NCBI GenBank assembly: GCA_963773035.1
Contig: CAVYZX010000010.1
Span: forward strand, 248,001-312,000
Direction: 5' to 3'
DNA from: CAVRXZ01 sp963773035
GTDB taxonomy: Bacteria; Acidobacteriota; Vicinamibacteria; Vicinamibacterales; CAVVIG01
Length of the DNA stretch: 64,000 nucleotides
Shown: one piece after another, positions 36,140-44,648 of the stretch
How positions within the stretch are numbered: the stretch's first letter is position 1
Layout: every line of letters begins with the position of its first letter
The notes under the pieces: generated by a model
The model's database searches: none
What the model saw: only the letters and a program-made list of their open reading frames with translations
Told to the model about the DNA's origin: nothing
Made by a program: the position numbers and the translations under genes

Positions 36140-36952
36140 TCACTGCTTCCGTGCGGCCTTGAAGAACTCAACGACCGCCCGGGTAAAGGGTTCGTAGTAT
36201 TCGTGACCGCCATCGTACGAGCAGAGCACGACGGGCGCCGCACCGCACGAATCGGCGACAAAACATCCAGGCACCCCGTTCTTCGGAGGAGCCTTACAAT
36301 CGTTCCGCGCAGCCCAGCGTCGAGAGGCCGCGACGCCCTGTTCGTACTCGATTGTCGAATCGCGGATCCCGTGGCTGAGGATGATTGGAAGAGGCTGCAG
36401 CGGCTCGCACGCAAGACTGCCGGACGCCATGGCCACGCCCGCGAGCACGCCAGCCCGCTCGCAGGCCAGCGCACCCGAGAATCGGGCGCCGTTCGAGTAG
36501 CCCATCACGAACACACGCTTGTCGTCGATGCAGTGATTTGCCGACAACCACTCGACCATCGCGTCGAAGAACACCAGGTCGCGGCCGCCTGCTTCCCCAC
36601 CCGTGGCTTGCCACGATGGCTGAAATCCCGATCGACCGGCTCCCGGGAGCGCCTGCGGATAGACGGCGATCGCCTCGGGCCACGCGGTGGGAAACGGAAC
36701 TCTTCCTTGCATGTACTGGACGTTCATCCCGAACGGATGGAACGCAAAGACAACCGGCACCGGTGTGCGGGCGTCGTATCCGGCAGGAGCGCGAAGCACG
36801 AACATTCGCGTGACGCCGCCCACTTGCAGCTCGATTGTCTTCGTCGGTCCGGGCGTTCCGTTACAGGCTGCCGCATGCGTGGTCCGGGCGGCGCTCCCCA
36901 GAAGTGCCGTCAGCGTCAGGACGACCGCAGCCCGATTCCACATCTGAATCAC
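36140..36952 (-). CDS. Secreted PHB-depolymerase/feruloyl-esterase-like hydrolase
   Basis: A 270-residue exported alpha/beta hydrolase of the LpqC/esterase PHB family. A signal peptide (1-27, LTLTALLGSAARTTHAA) precedes an oxyanion-hole region VVFAFHPFG and a nucleophile elbow GYSNGARFS. A probable acid lies in ILSHGIRDSTIEYEQ and His in SYDGGHEYYEPFT. Cysteine pairs suggest disulfides. It could release ferulate-like aromatics from plant material; the O-demethylase gene directly upstream (36 bases, same strand) fits that idea but does not prove it. Confidence 0.85.
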   Translation of the reverse strand: MIQMWNRAAVVLTLTALLGSAARTTHAAACNGTPGPTKTIELQVGGVTRMFVLRAPAGYDARTPVPVVFAFHPFGMNVQYMQGRVPFPTAWPEAIAVYPQALPGAGRSGFQPSWQATGGEAGGRDLVFFDAMVEWLSANHCIDDKRVFVMGYSNGARFSGALACERAGVLAGVAMASGSLACEPLQPLPIILSHGIRDSTIEYEQGVAASRRWAARNDCKAPPKNGVPGCFVADSCGAAPVVLCSYDGGHEYYEPFTRAVVEFFKAARKQ

Positions 36953-36988
36953 GTCCCCGCCACTGTTCGACCTGAGCCCTGAAACAAT

Positions 36989-38404
36989 CTACTTCGCCTG
37001 AGTACGCCAGCCACCTTTGCCGTACTGCTCGCGAACGGCCTTGGAGTACGGCGCGGGGCTGACAGTCGCGCGGATTTCCAGTTGCGTGTGCCGCTCGACC
37101 GTCGGCTTCTTCGAACCGCCACCTTCCTCGCCCCACACCAGTGTGACGTCGGTGTTCAGATCGATGTTCGGTTCCACCAACCCAAGCGACAGCATCGAAC
37201 GCTCGTTGTAGCTGTAGCCGCCGAACATCGAGAGACCAACCATCTTTCCACCAAGCATGATCTTGTCGTAGGAAGCCGAAGAGTAGTTCGATAGTGGAAG
37301 GTCGATGAACCTGTAGATTGGTCCCGACTCGAAGATCGAGTGGTAGACCTTGGTGACGTCCTCGCTGTTCCATGCGAACGTCACCTTCTTCCGGTGTGGC
37401 TTGGCAGCCATACGTTCGAGGGCTTCACGTCCGATGAAGTCGTGGTCGAATTTGACGAACGGACCGTATCCCATTTCGTAGGGTGTTACGTAGTAGTCTT
37501 CAATATTGTTCGATTGGAAGCTGCCGCCCAGAGAAGCGACACTCTCCCAGGACGTTGCCGGTAACCATTGCCGGTACGACTTCATCTTTTCACCCGTATA
37601 GACGGCCGGGAGCGGCGACGGTATCCAGCCAGATTCGAGAGTATTCGTGGCATAAGCTCGCGAGCCGACCAGATGGAGGCCGAAATCCTTGCCGGCTTCC
37701 ACAATCGCCGCCCTGATCTCCTCACGCTCCTCGTACGGACCCCACACCTCCAGCCCTGGAGTGCCTGCCATGCCGTGATACAAGGCGCGGACCTTGCGTC
37801 CTGCGATGTTGATGGTTCCCATCTTGAAAAACTTGATCTCAGGAAGCGGTCCACCGTTCAGTTTTTCGAGTACCTGTTTGGCATTCGGTCCTTGAATCTG
37901 GTAGCGGTACAGCGTACGAACGACTGCCTTCCCTCCTGGGTTTGACGGCGAGCGGTCGTCCATCGTGGTCTTGACGTTGTATCCTCCCGTCGTCGCGTGG
38001 AACTCAATCCAGGTGGCTGCTGGGGCACGGCCGACAAACGCGACCTTGTTCTGTTCCAGAGGAAACAGAATCCCGTCGCCGATGACGTAGCCATCGTAGT
38101 TGCAGGGAGCGAATTGTTTCGCCCGGTCGAGCGTGAAATTCGCAAAGCTGTTGAATCCGAGATGGGACACCAATTTGACGGCGTCGGGCCCCTCGACATA
38201 GAGATTCACCATGTGGTGAGAGAGATCGAACATGATGCAGCTCTCTCGCCACGCCCGCTGCTCCTCACGCCAGTTCGAATACTCGGCGGGGACTACGGGA
38301 TAGACATAGGCGCCGATCTGCGAATTCCGGAGCATGTTCGCCGGATTCCCGGCCTTCTGCAGCAGATCCTCCAGGCTTTGGGTGGTTTTGGTTGCGGAAC
38401 TCAT
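36989..38404 (-). CDS. ligM: Tetrahydrofolate-dependent aromatic O-demethylase (LigM-like)
   Basis: A 471-residue GcvT-fold enzyme closely resembling Sphingobium LigM (vanillate/3-O-methylgallate O-demethylase, also 471 residues as I recall). Shared segments include MLRNSQIGAYVYPVV, HHMVDLY-like HHMVNLY, GRAPAATWIEFHATTGGYNV, MAGTPGLEVWGPYE, GSRAYATNTLESGWIPSPLPA and NIEDYYVTPYEMGYGPFVKFDHDFIGR. It moves the methyl group of vanillate or syringate-type substrates to tetrahydrofolate. ATG 38404 matches the LigM N-terminus; the longer frame upstream is not homologous. It is followed by a secreted esterase. No folate or ring-cleavage genes are adjacent. Confidence 0.88.
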   Translation of the reverse strand: MSSATKTTQSLEDLLQKAGNPANMLRNSQIGAYVYPVVPAEYSNWREEQRAWRESCIMFDLSHHMVNLYVEGPDAVKLVSHLGFNSFANFTLDRAKQFAPCNYDGYVIGDGILFPLEQNKVAFVGRAPAATWIEFHATTGGYNVKTTMDDRSPSNPGGKAVVRTLYRYQIQGPNAKQVLEKLNGGPLPEIKFFKMGTINIAGRKVRALYHGMAGTPGLEVWGPYEEREEIRAAIVEAGKDFGLHLVGSRAYATNTLESGWIPSPLPAVYTGEKMKSYRQWLPATSWESVASLGGSFQSNNIEDYYVTPYEMGYGPFVKFDHDFIGREALERMAAKPHRKKVTFAWNSEDVTKVYHSIFESGPIYRFIDLPLSNYSSASYDKIMLGGKMVGLSMFGGYSYNERSMLSLGLVEPNIDLNTDVTLVWGEEGGGSKKPTVERHTQLEIRATVSPAPYSKAVREQYGKGGWRTQAK

Positions 38405-38516
38405 AGTGGCTCGTAACTCCTCTTGTCGATTAGCCGTTCGTTCAAACTGTTGACCGGCCCTCAGCAGGGCATAGAAGGGGCGGTAGGACGTGCGCCGAAC
38501 GGGATAGTTTAGATCA

Positions 38517-38900
38517 CTACGGCTTGGGCTCGAACCTGAGGGCGACACCGTTCATGCAATAGCGCAAGCCGGTCGGATGGGGACCATCCGGGAAGACGTG
38601 GCCAAGATGACCTTGGCAGCTTGAGCATTGCACCTCGGTGCGGGTCATGAAGAGGCTGCGGTCGGTCGACGTGGCAACCGCGTCTTCAAGCGGCTGAAAG
38701 AAGCTCGGCCACCCCGTGCCGCTTTCGAATTTCGTCTCGGACGAAAACAGCGGCCGCCCGCATCCCGCACAATGGAATACCCCGTCACGCTTCTCAGTAT
38801 TCAGGATGCTGGATCCGGGTCTCTCGGTCCCATGCTTTCTCAGAACCTGGAATTCCTCCGCAGTCAGCGTTCGCCGCCACTCCTCTTCAGTCTTTTCCAT
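38517..38900 (-). CDS. msrB: Peptide-methionine (R)-S-oxide reductase
   Basis: A 127-residue MsrB. Zinc cysteines are CAGCG and CSSCQG, and RYCMNGVALRF carries the catalytic Cys. GTGWPSFFQPL and GHLGHVFPDGP complete the family signature. Length is typical for a cytoplasmic single-domain form. It is upstream of the O-demethylase on the same strand with 112 bases between and is probably separately expressed. Confidence 0.95.
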   Translation of the reverse strand: MEKTEEEWRRTLTAEEFQVLRKHGTERPGSSILNTEKRDGVFHCAGCGRPLFSSETKFESGTGWPSFFQPLEDAVATSTDRSLFMTRTEVQCSSCQGHLGHVFPDGPHPTGLRYCMNGVALRFEPKP

Positions 38901-38996
38901 TCCTGAAATTGTACTTCAGCCGCTGGATGTTGGCATGGTGACGACGAGAACCCCGCGTTCCAAGACGCGAAGCGGCGGGATCACTATAATGCGGCC

Positions 38997-39884
38997 ATGC
39001 AACGCAGAGAATTTCTCACCTCCGTCACCGTCGCCGGGTTGTCCGTCCCGTTTACTCGAGCGGATGGCATCGCACAGAGCCAGACGAGAGTTCAACGAAA
39101 AGGGCGGATCAAGCAGGCACTGTTTCGAAACGTGTTCGGGAACCCCAACATGGCGTTCGAGGATCAGTGCAGGATTGCTGCTGACCTTGGATGCGTCGGT
39201 TTCGATTTGATTCCTCAACAGGACTGGCCGACGCTGAAAAAATACGGACTGGTTCCAACCATGGCCGGCGCCGGTCCCGTCACCTTTCCCGATGGCTTGA
39301 TCCACAAGGAAGTGCATGCGGATCTCGAGCCGAAACTGAAGACCTACATCGATCAGTGCGTCGCAGGCGGTTGCTCAAAGATCATCACGGTTGGCGGACA
39401 GCGCAAAGGGATGTCGTACGCAGAAGGGGCCGACAACGCCGTGGCGTTCCTGAACCGCATCAAACCGTATGCGGAGGACAAGCGCGTCACAATCTGTTTG
39501 GAGAACATGAACACCCGGTATCCCGACAACGTTCTTGGACGGCCAGATCAGATCTGCGATCACATCGGCTGGGGATTCGAGGTGTGCAAGCGCGTCAACT
39601 CGCCGAGCGTGAAGATGCTATTCGACATCTACCACGCCCAGGTGATGGACGGGAACCTCTGCGACAACATTCGTGACAATCTTGCGTGGATTGCCCACTT
39701 TCACACGGCAGGCGTGCCCGGACGACACGAGCTCGACGACACCCAGGAGATCAACTATCGTTTCGTCGCCAAGACAATTGCCGACTTGGGTTTCTCCGGC
39801 TACGTCGCCCACGAATATCGACCGGGTCCGAGCCGCGATCCCATCGAGAGCCTCCGCCAGTCGCTCGACATCATGGACGTCTGA
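38997..39884 (+). CDS. Tat-exported hydroxypyruvate isomerase-like TIM-barrel protein
   Basis: A 295-residue protein with a twin-arginine signal (MQRREFLTSVTVAGLSVP) and an xylose-isomerase-type TIM barrel. Metal and acid residues are visible: Glu in ICLENMNTRY, Asp in LFDIYHAQ, His in AHFHTAGVPGRHE and Glu in VAHEYRPG. This matches the Hyi family that interconverts hydroxypyruvate and tartronate semialdehyde, but exported forms in Acidobacteria are untested and may act on other sugars. Promoter in the 96-base divergent spacer with msrB. Confidence 0.87.
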   Translation: MQRREFLTSVTVAGLSVPFTRADGIAQSQTRVQRKGRIKQALFRNVFGNPNMAFEDQCRIAADLGCVGFDLIPQQDWPTLKKYGLVPTMAGAGPVTFPDGLIHKEVHADLEPKLKTYIDQCVAGGCSKIITVGGQRKGMSYAEGADNAVAFLNRIKPYAEDKRVTICLENMNTRYPDNVLGRPDQICDHIGWGFEVCKRVNSPSVKMLFDIYHAQVMDGNLCDNIRDNLAWIAHFHTAGVPGRHELDDTQEINYRFVAKTIADLGFSGYVAHEYRPGPSRDPIESLRQSLDIMDV

Positions 39885-39915
39885 TGCCGAACCACGGCGC
39901 GTTTGACGCTGATCG

Positions 39916-40410
39916 CTAGTCCCAGTCGGCAGCCTTCCGGCCAATCCAGTACCACATGATGAGATCGGTCGTCGGCGGCTCTCCGCCCAGCTCACGAAGG
40001 CGGGTTGCGTTCTGGCCCCGATGATACTGGCTGTGCATCGCGCACTGTAGAAGCGCTTCCGTTACCGTCAGAGTCTGACGAGCATCCTTGGGTGCCCAGG
40101 GCACCGAAATCTCGTCGGCAAGTCGTCGGTCGGACATGCCTGCCATAAGCTGCCGAATCTCGTCGTGGTAGGTGCGCGCGTAGGTTCTCAGGCTCTCAAA
40201 CGAGCCGAAATCCTCCGGCTTGGTCATCGCAAAGTCCGTGTTCCGATCGCCAACCATCCACAAGAACGCCCGCTGCACGATATGAATGTGATGCAGGCGG
40301 ACGCGAATCGCCGAATCGTCGCGCGCAGGCTGATGCGCTCCAATCGCGCGCCAGTGTTGTGCATCCGCCCAGGCTTGATGGCCATAGAGATCAGCAAGCA
40401 AAGTGGTCAT
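39916..40410 (-). CDS. DinB-family protein
   Basis: A 164-residue DinB/YfiT four-helix bundle. HHIHIVQRAFLWM and MHSQYHRGQN supply the metal-binding His residues (HxxxH). ATG 40410 is preferred to a far upstream start at 40560, since that extension lacks the fold. Role unknown; members handle thiol- or metal-dependent transfers. It converges on the isomerase-like gene. Confidence 0.85.
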   Translation of the reverse strand: MTTLLADLYGHQAWADAQHWRAIGAHQPARDDSAIRVRLHHIHIVQRAFLWMVGDRNTDFAMTKPEDFGSFESLRTYARTYHDEIRQLMAGMSDRRLADEISVPWAPKDARQTLTVTEALLQCAMHSQYHRGQNATRLRELGGEPPTTDLIMWYWIGRKAADWD

Positions 40411-40503
40411 GAGGCCGAGTATAGGCTCCCTGCAGACCTCGAGACGAACGGAGGGCCGCAAGTCTACGTATTGATGTAATAGACACCGACGCGGAGGGCC
40501 ACC

Positions 40504-41025
40504 ATGGTTTGCGTACGATGCGGAAAAGACATCGAAAGCGAAGCGGCATTCTGTAGGCATTGCGGCGCGTCGCAGAGCGCGCCTGGCATCCCTCGTCGAC
40601 TCATCCGGCTCTCTTCACAAGGTCGCATCGCCGGCGTTTGTGCCGGAATCGCCGACTACCTCAACGCCGACGTCACGCTCGTGCGCCTCGTTTGGGTGCT
40701 GCTGTCAATCATTCCTGGCGCCCTTCTCGGCGGTGTACTCGCCTACCTCGCAGCCTGGATTCTGTTGCCGGAGTCGCACACCGACGTCAACCGTAGCGGC
40801 ACCGCTCGGCTGACGCGCTCGGCAACAGACCGGAAGATCGCAGGCGTCTGTGGCGGAATTGCCGAATATATCGCCATCGACCCGACCGTCGTGCGCGTGG
40901 TGTGGGCCGTGTTGGCGATTGTGCCTGGCTGCATCGTGTTCGGCGTGCTCGCCTATCTGGTCGCCTGGTTCATCATGCCCGAGCGTCCGGTTTCGACGAT
41001 GGTGGCATCGCCGCACACGGCTTGA
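40504..41025 (+). CDS. PspC-domain protein, zinc ribbon plus two PspC modules
   Basis: A 173-residue membrane protein. A zinc ribbon (Cys3, Cys6, Cys17, Cys20) is followed by two PspC domains (about 38-92 and 105-160). Each has the GRIAGVCAGIADYL / RKIAGVCGGIAEYI motif and a membrane hairpin (VLLSIIPGALLGGVLAYLAAWILLP and its second copy). PspC proteins respond to envelope stress. The tandem copy looks like a duplication within the gene. Monocistronic, with GGAGG upstream. Confidence 0.88.
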   Translation: MVCVRCGKDIESEAAFCRHCGASQSAPGIPRRLIRLSSQGRIAGVCAGIADYLNADVTLVRLVWVLLSIIPGALLGGVLAYLAAWILLPESHTDVNRSGTARLTRSATDRKIAGVCGGIAEYIAIDPTVVRVVWAVLAIVPGCIVFGVLAYLVAWFIMPERPVSTMVASPHTA

Positions 41026-41041
41026 TACATCCGGGCCACTT

Positions 41042-41974
41042 TCACGACTTGGGCTCTGCTTTGAAATGGCGCGCCAACTCGCTCTGATAGCGGAGACCGA
41101 GTTCAGAGGCTATACCCGGTCGATTGAGCCACGTCCCGAAATCCTCACCCAGGCGCAAGGGCTGCGCGGCGTACAAGTACTCGCGAGTCAACCCCTTGAT
41201 CTCATCGCTCGTCAGGACCACATCACCCAGAAGCCAGCCGGCAACCTTCAGTCCGACAAACGCCAGGGCGGAAGCGACATGAATGATTCGCGCCTGGCTG
41301 CCAATGGCCGATCGAATCGCGCGAACCATCTCGGCGAACGTCCAGTCTCGTGGTCCCGCCAACGGCAGAACCCTCCCACGGTGCGAACCATCGATGGCCT
41401 CGAGGGCGACGTCGGCGAACGCGTCGAGCGTCATCGGTTGCACGCGATAGCCGCCGCTGCCGAACATCGCGAAGACCGGCAGCCGCCGCAGGAAATAGGC
41501 GATGTTGTTCACCAGGATGTCGCGGGGGCCAACGACGATGGCGGGCTGCAGGATTGTGTAGTCGAGACCAGATTCTCGGACAACCTGCTCGATGCGTCCT
41601 TTGTTTTTGTAGTATGGCAACGGCGAATTCTCGCTCGCATTGCTGACGCTGACGTGGACGATGCGACCAACTCGAGCCTGCTGTGCAAGCGAGATGAGCG
41701 CTCGCGTTGACTCGACTGCCCGCTCGAAGTTCGTGGTTCCGTAATTGAATCGCACGTAATAAGTGTTGACGAAGACGTCAACACCTGTGAATGCATCGCC
41801 CATTTCCGTTGGACGATCGAAGTTGTAAGGAAAAAGGCGCACCTGGCTGCCAAATCGGTTCCTCCCTGGATGAGATGTCAGACTGCGAAGCTCAGCTCGG
41901 CCGAGCAGGCGCTCCGTGATCGCTCCTCCGATATAACCGGAGCCACCCGTCACAAGAACAACTCGGTTGGTCAT
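41042..41974 (-). CDS. NAD(P)-binding NmrA/SDR-type epimerase-like protein
   Basis: A 310-residue atypical short-chain dehydrogenase. The nucleotide motif is LVTGGSGYIGG near the N-terminus. HVSVSNASENSPLPYYKNKGRIEQ replaces the classical YxxxK catalytic pair in the manner of NmrA-like and NDUFA9-like proteins. It may act as a redox sensor, a reductase or an assembly factor. It converges on the PspC gene and is divergent from the ACT-domain gene. Confidence 0.82.
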   Translation of the reverse strand: MTNRVVLVTGGSGYIGGAITERLLGRAELRSLTSHPGRNRFGSQVRLFPYNFDRPTEMGDAFTGVDVFVNTYYVRFNYGTTNFERAVESTRALISLAQQARVGRIVHVSVSNASENSPLPYYKNKGRIEQVVRESGLDYTILQPAIVVGPRDILVNNIAYFLRRLPVFAMFGSGGYRVQPMTLDAFADVALEAIDGSHRGRVLPLAGPRDWTFAEMVRAIRSAIGSQARIIHVASALAFVGLKVAGWLLGDVVLTSDEIKGLTREYLYAAQPLRLGEDFGTWLNRPGIASELGLRYQSELARHFKAEPKS

Positions 41975-42198
41975 CCTCTGGAGTCTGTCGCCGGTTCCGA
42001 GGCGAAGTGCGGGCTAAGTGTACGTCCGTTTTCCATCGCACCTTTTGCGTACATCACGAGTGGCAAAAAGCGCAGATTCTGCACGCCCACGACATGAGGG
42101 CAACGAAAATGACGGCTCCAGCAGGGGCCTGGTTCTTGCGTCCCGCAGGACCATCGCACAGCCGCGCACTTGCCGGTTGCATGACTACGAGGACGACC

Positions 42199-42576
42199 AT
42201 GAGAGACATCGCGGTTCAACTGACGCACTATCCCGGGGAGCTTGCGCGCGTGGCCGCTGTCCTCAGTCAACACAGGGTCAATCTCACCTCGCTCACCGGG
42301 CTCGCCATCGGCCCTCACGTGACCATCCGACTCATTCCCGACGACATCGAGGCGGCTCGTGCGGCTTTCGACGCGGCTGGCATTCGATTCCAGGAAAACG
42401 AAATCGTTCAGGTCCTCCTCGAGAACCGCGCTGGCGAACTGGCAATGGTCAGCACGCGGCTGGCGGAGGGAGGCGTCAATCTACGGGCGATCTACGTGAC
42501 AGGCCGGGTGGGAAACCTGGTGGAGCTGGCTCTCGTACCCGACAACGTCATGAACGCGAAGAGATTGCTCGAATAG
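42199..42576 (+). CDS. Tandem ACT-domain protein
   Basis: A 125-residue protein with two ACT domains (about 1-62 and 66-125). The loops YPGELARVAAVLSQHRVNL and RAGELAMVSTRLAEGGVNL are typical amino-acid-binding turns. It should be a small regulatory or sensing protein for amino acids. ATG 42199 has GAGG seven bases upstream; longer frames begin earlier (42007, 42181) but have no ribosome site or homology. The neighbours do not reveal which pathway it serves. Confidence 0.82.
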   Translation: MRDIAVQLTHYPGELARVAAVLSQHRVNLTSLTGLAIGPHVTIRLIPDDIEAARAAFDAAGIRFQENEIVQVLLENRAGELAMVSTRLAEGGVNLRAIYVTGRVGNLVELALVPDNVMNAKRLLE

Positions 42577-42591
42577 ACGGATTTAGCTGTT

Positions 42592-42621
42592 TTGACAGCC
42601 TTCCTGCAGTCCGGCTACGAT
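42592..42621 (+). promoter_or_regulatory. Sigma-70-type promoter for the ABC transporter
   Basis: TTGACA (42592-42597), an 18-base spacer and TACGAT (42616-42621) are a good -35/-10 pair. The transcript would begin near 42628 and carry a 145-base leader that includes a GGCCGTTTCGGCC stem before the ATPase start. Confidence 0.6.
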
Positions 42622-42772
42622 GACGATTGGAAATTCGAAGACACACCGATGAAGCCCTTCCGCGACTGATCCTCGTTCTTCCCGGTCCTGGATTCTGAGG
42701 CCGTTTCGGCCGACCGGCGTTTTCGTGTCGCCGGACCCTGCGTACGTACCCTTTCGTTCGAGGTATCGAGCC

Positions 42773-43798
42773 ATGTCGCAGTCTGCCATCGTCGTGCAGA
42801 ACCTGGTGAAAACCTTCGTGCGTCGGCGCCAGGCGCCGATCCGCGCCGTGGACGGTCTCACCTTTTCCGTCCGGCGAGGATCGATTTTTGGCCTGCTCGG
42901 CCCCAACGGCGCCGGTAAGACCACAACGCTGCGCGTCCTCACGACTCTGACGAAGCCTACCGAAGGAGACGTCTCCGTTGAAGGATTCGACGTGCTGAAG
43001 CATCCACTCGAGGTGCGGCGACGAATCTCCGTCGTCGTTCAAGAGAACGCTGCCGAGCTCTTTCTGTCGGTCCGGGACAACCTCGCCACGTTCGGGCGGT
43101 TTCACGGTCTGTCGTCGGCAACGATTCGGTCGCGTGTTGTCAGCGTCCTCGAACAGTTTGGACTCACCGCTGAAGCCGGCCGCAAAGTCATGGACTTGAG
43201 CGGCGGCTTCAAGCGACGGGTGCAGGTGGCCAAGGTGTTCATGGTCGACACGCCGGTCGTGTTCCTCGACGAGTTCTCGACCGGCATGGACCCACTTCTG
43301 AAGCGCGCGATCATGACCAGGCTGCGCGAAGAGGCCACGGGCGGCCGAACGATCGTTCTGACGACACAGATTCTCAGCGAGGCCGAAGAACTCTGCGACG
43401 ATATCCTGATCATCAACGGCGGTCGCCAGGCTGCCAGGGGAGACGTCAACACGTTGAAACTCCTGTCGGCCGGTCTGTATGACGTCACGGTCACGTTCGA
43501 TCGGCTCCCCGATGCAATCGCAGCGGGACTCGAGGCGTATCGCCCTTTGCGAGTCACCACGAACCAGAACACCATCGTCGTCACGCTGAAGGAACAGGAG
43601 TCGCGCGTTGTGGACGTGGTCGGCTATCTTGCCGGCAAGGGACGAGTGCTTCGCCTCGAGGTCAGCGGCGCAAGCCTCGAGGATGTGTTCGTCGAATTGA
43701 CGACGGCTGCACTCACACCCGAGGCCGAGAGTCTACGCTCGAGCCCGAAGGCCACGGAATCCGTGCCAGCGATTGGGATTCAGGCCCCACATGAATAA
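42773..43798 (+). CDS. ABC-2-type transporter ATP-binding protein
   Basis: A 341-residue ATPase. Walker A is GPNGAGKT (about 43-50), the signature is LSGGFKRRVQ, and Walker B reads VVFLDEF. The usual DEPT/DEPTTGLD is DEFSTGMD here, with Phe in place of Pro. The C-terminal 110 residues after the ATPase core resemble DrrA/CcmA-type extensions. ATG 42773 has a GAGG site. It is 15 bases upstream of its permease, so the pair forms an exporter, perhaps for lipid, drug or polysaccharide. Confidence 0.9.
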   Translation: MSQSAIVVQNLVKTFVRRRQAPIRAVDGLTFSVRRGSIFGLLGPNGAGKTTTLRVLTTLTKPTEGDVSVEGFDVLKHPLEVRRRISVVVQENAAELFLSVRDNLATFGRFHGLSSATIRSRVVSVLEQFGLTAEAGRKVMDLSGGFKRRVQVAKVFMVDTPVVFLDEFSTGMDPLLKRAIMTRLREEATGGRTIVLTTQILSEAEELCDDILIINGGRQAARGDVNTLKLLSAGLYDVTVTFDRLPDAIAAGLEAYRPLRVTTNQNTIVVTLKEQESRVVDVVGYLAGKGRVLRLEVSGASLEDVFVELTTAALTPEAESLRSSPKATESVPAIGIQAPHE

Positions 43799-43813
43799 AA
43801 ACAAGGAGACACT

Positions 43814-44566
43814 ATGGGAGCATTCGGCGCCATTCTGTACCGCGAAGGCAAGATCCGTGCGACGAATCTGACATTCATCTTCTGGGACCTTTTCTACCCT
43901 CTTGGATATCTGCTGGTATTCGGAGTTGGGATGACTGGCGCGATCGGGCTCGCCGAATCGAGCCTCGGTGTCGACTACAACGCGTTCTTCCTTGCTGGCG
44001 TGCTGGGAATGGCGAGTTTCGGCATTGCCTCGAACACCGCCTGGTCGTTCTTCATGGATCGCGACAACGGCATCTTCTACGAGATGCTCACCTATCCGAT
44101 GACACGCGCGCAGTATTTGCTGGGCAAGGTATTGTTCAATCTTCTGATCGCGATCGGGCAGGCTGCGATCACCGTGCTTCTTGCCCGGGCTCTGCTGCAG
44201 GTTCCCATCCAATGGGATCGGCTGCCACTGCTCTCGGCGGCTGTTCTCCTCGGTACAGCCGGATGGTTTTTCTTCTATGCAATCTTCGCGTTGCTGATTC
44301 GCCGAAACGACGCATTCAACACCGTGACATCGGTGTTCTACTTCGTTTTTCTCTTTGCAAGCTCGATGTTCTATCCCGTTGAACCGCTGCCCACGCCGTT
44401 TCGGGAGATTGCGCTCGCGAATCCAATCACGTGGCAGGTCGACGTGCTCCGATACGCCACGATCGGCATCGGTCACCCGGGCTGGCTTCAGATTGAAGCC
44501 GCCGCGTTTGCCGCGTTCACGTTGGTAACGTTCCTCGGCGCCCTATGGGCTCTACGCAGGCAGTGA
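43814..44566 (+). CDS. ABC-2-type transporter permease
   Basis: A 250-residue membrane protein with six predicted segments (about 20-40, 55-75, 105-125, 140-160, 170-190, 225-245). NPITWQVDVLRYATIG near the C-terminus is the conserved ABC-2 signature. It follows the ATPase by 15 bases, with AAGGAG upstream. Exporter substrate unknown. Confidence 0.9.
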   Translation: MGAFGAILYREGKIRATNLTFIFWDLFYPLGYLLVFGVGMTGAIGLAESSLGVDYNAFFLAGVLGMASFGIASNTAWSFFMDRDNGIFYEMLTYPMTRAQYLLGKVLFNLLIAIGQAAITVLLARALLQVPIQWDRLPLLSAAVLLGTAGWFFFYAIFALLIRRNDAFNTVTSVFYFVFLFASSMFYPVEPLPTPFREIALANPITWQVDVLRYATIGIGHPGWLQIEAAAFAAFTLVTFLGALWALRRQ

Positions 44567-44648
44567 TGTCCCCGGCCCTGGCATAACTGCCAGCTATTCG
44601 ACGCTGCGATCGACTTCCTAGACTTAGCGCCTTTCCGGAGGACGGCCA

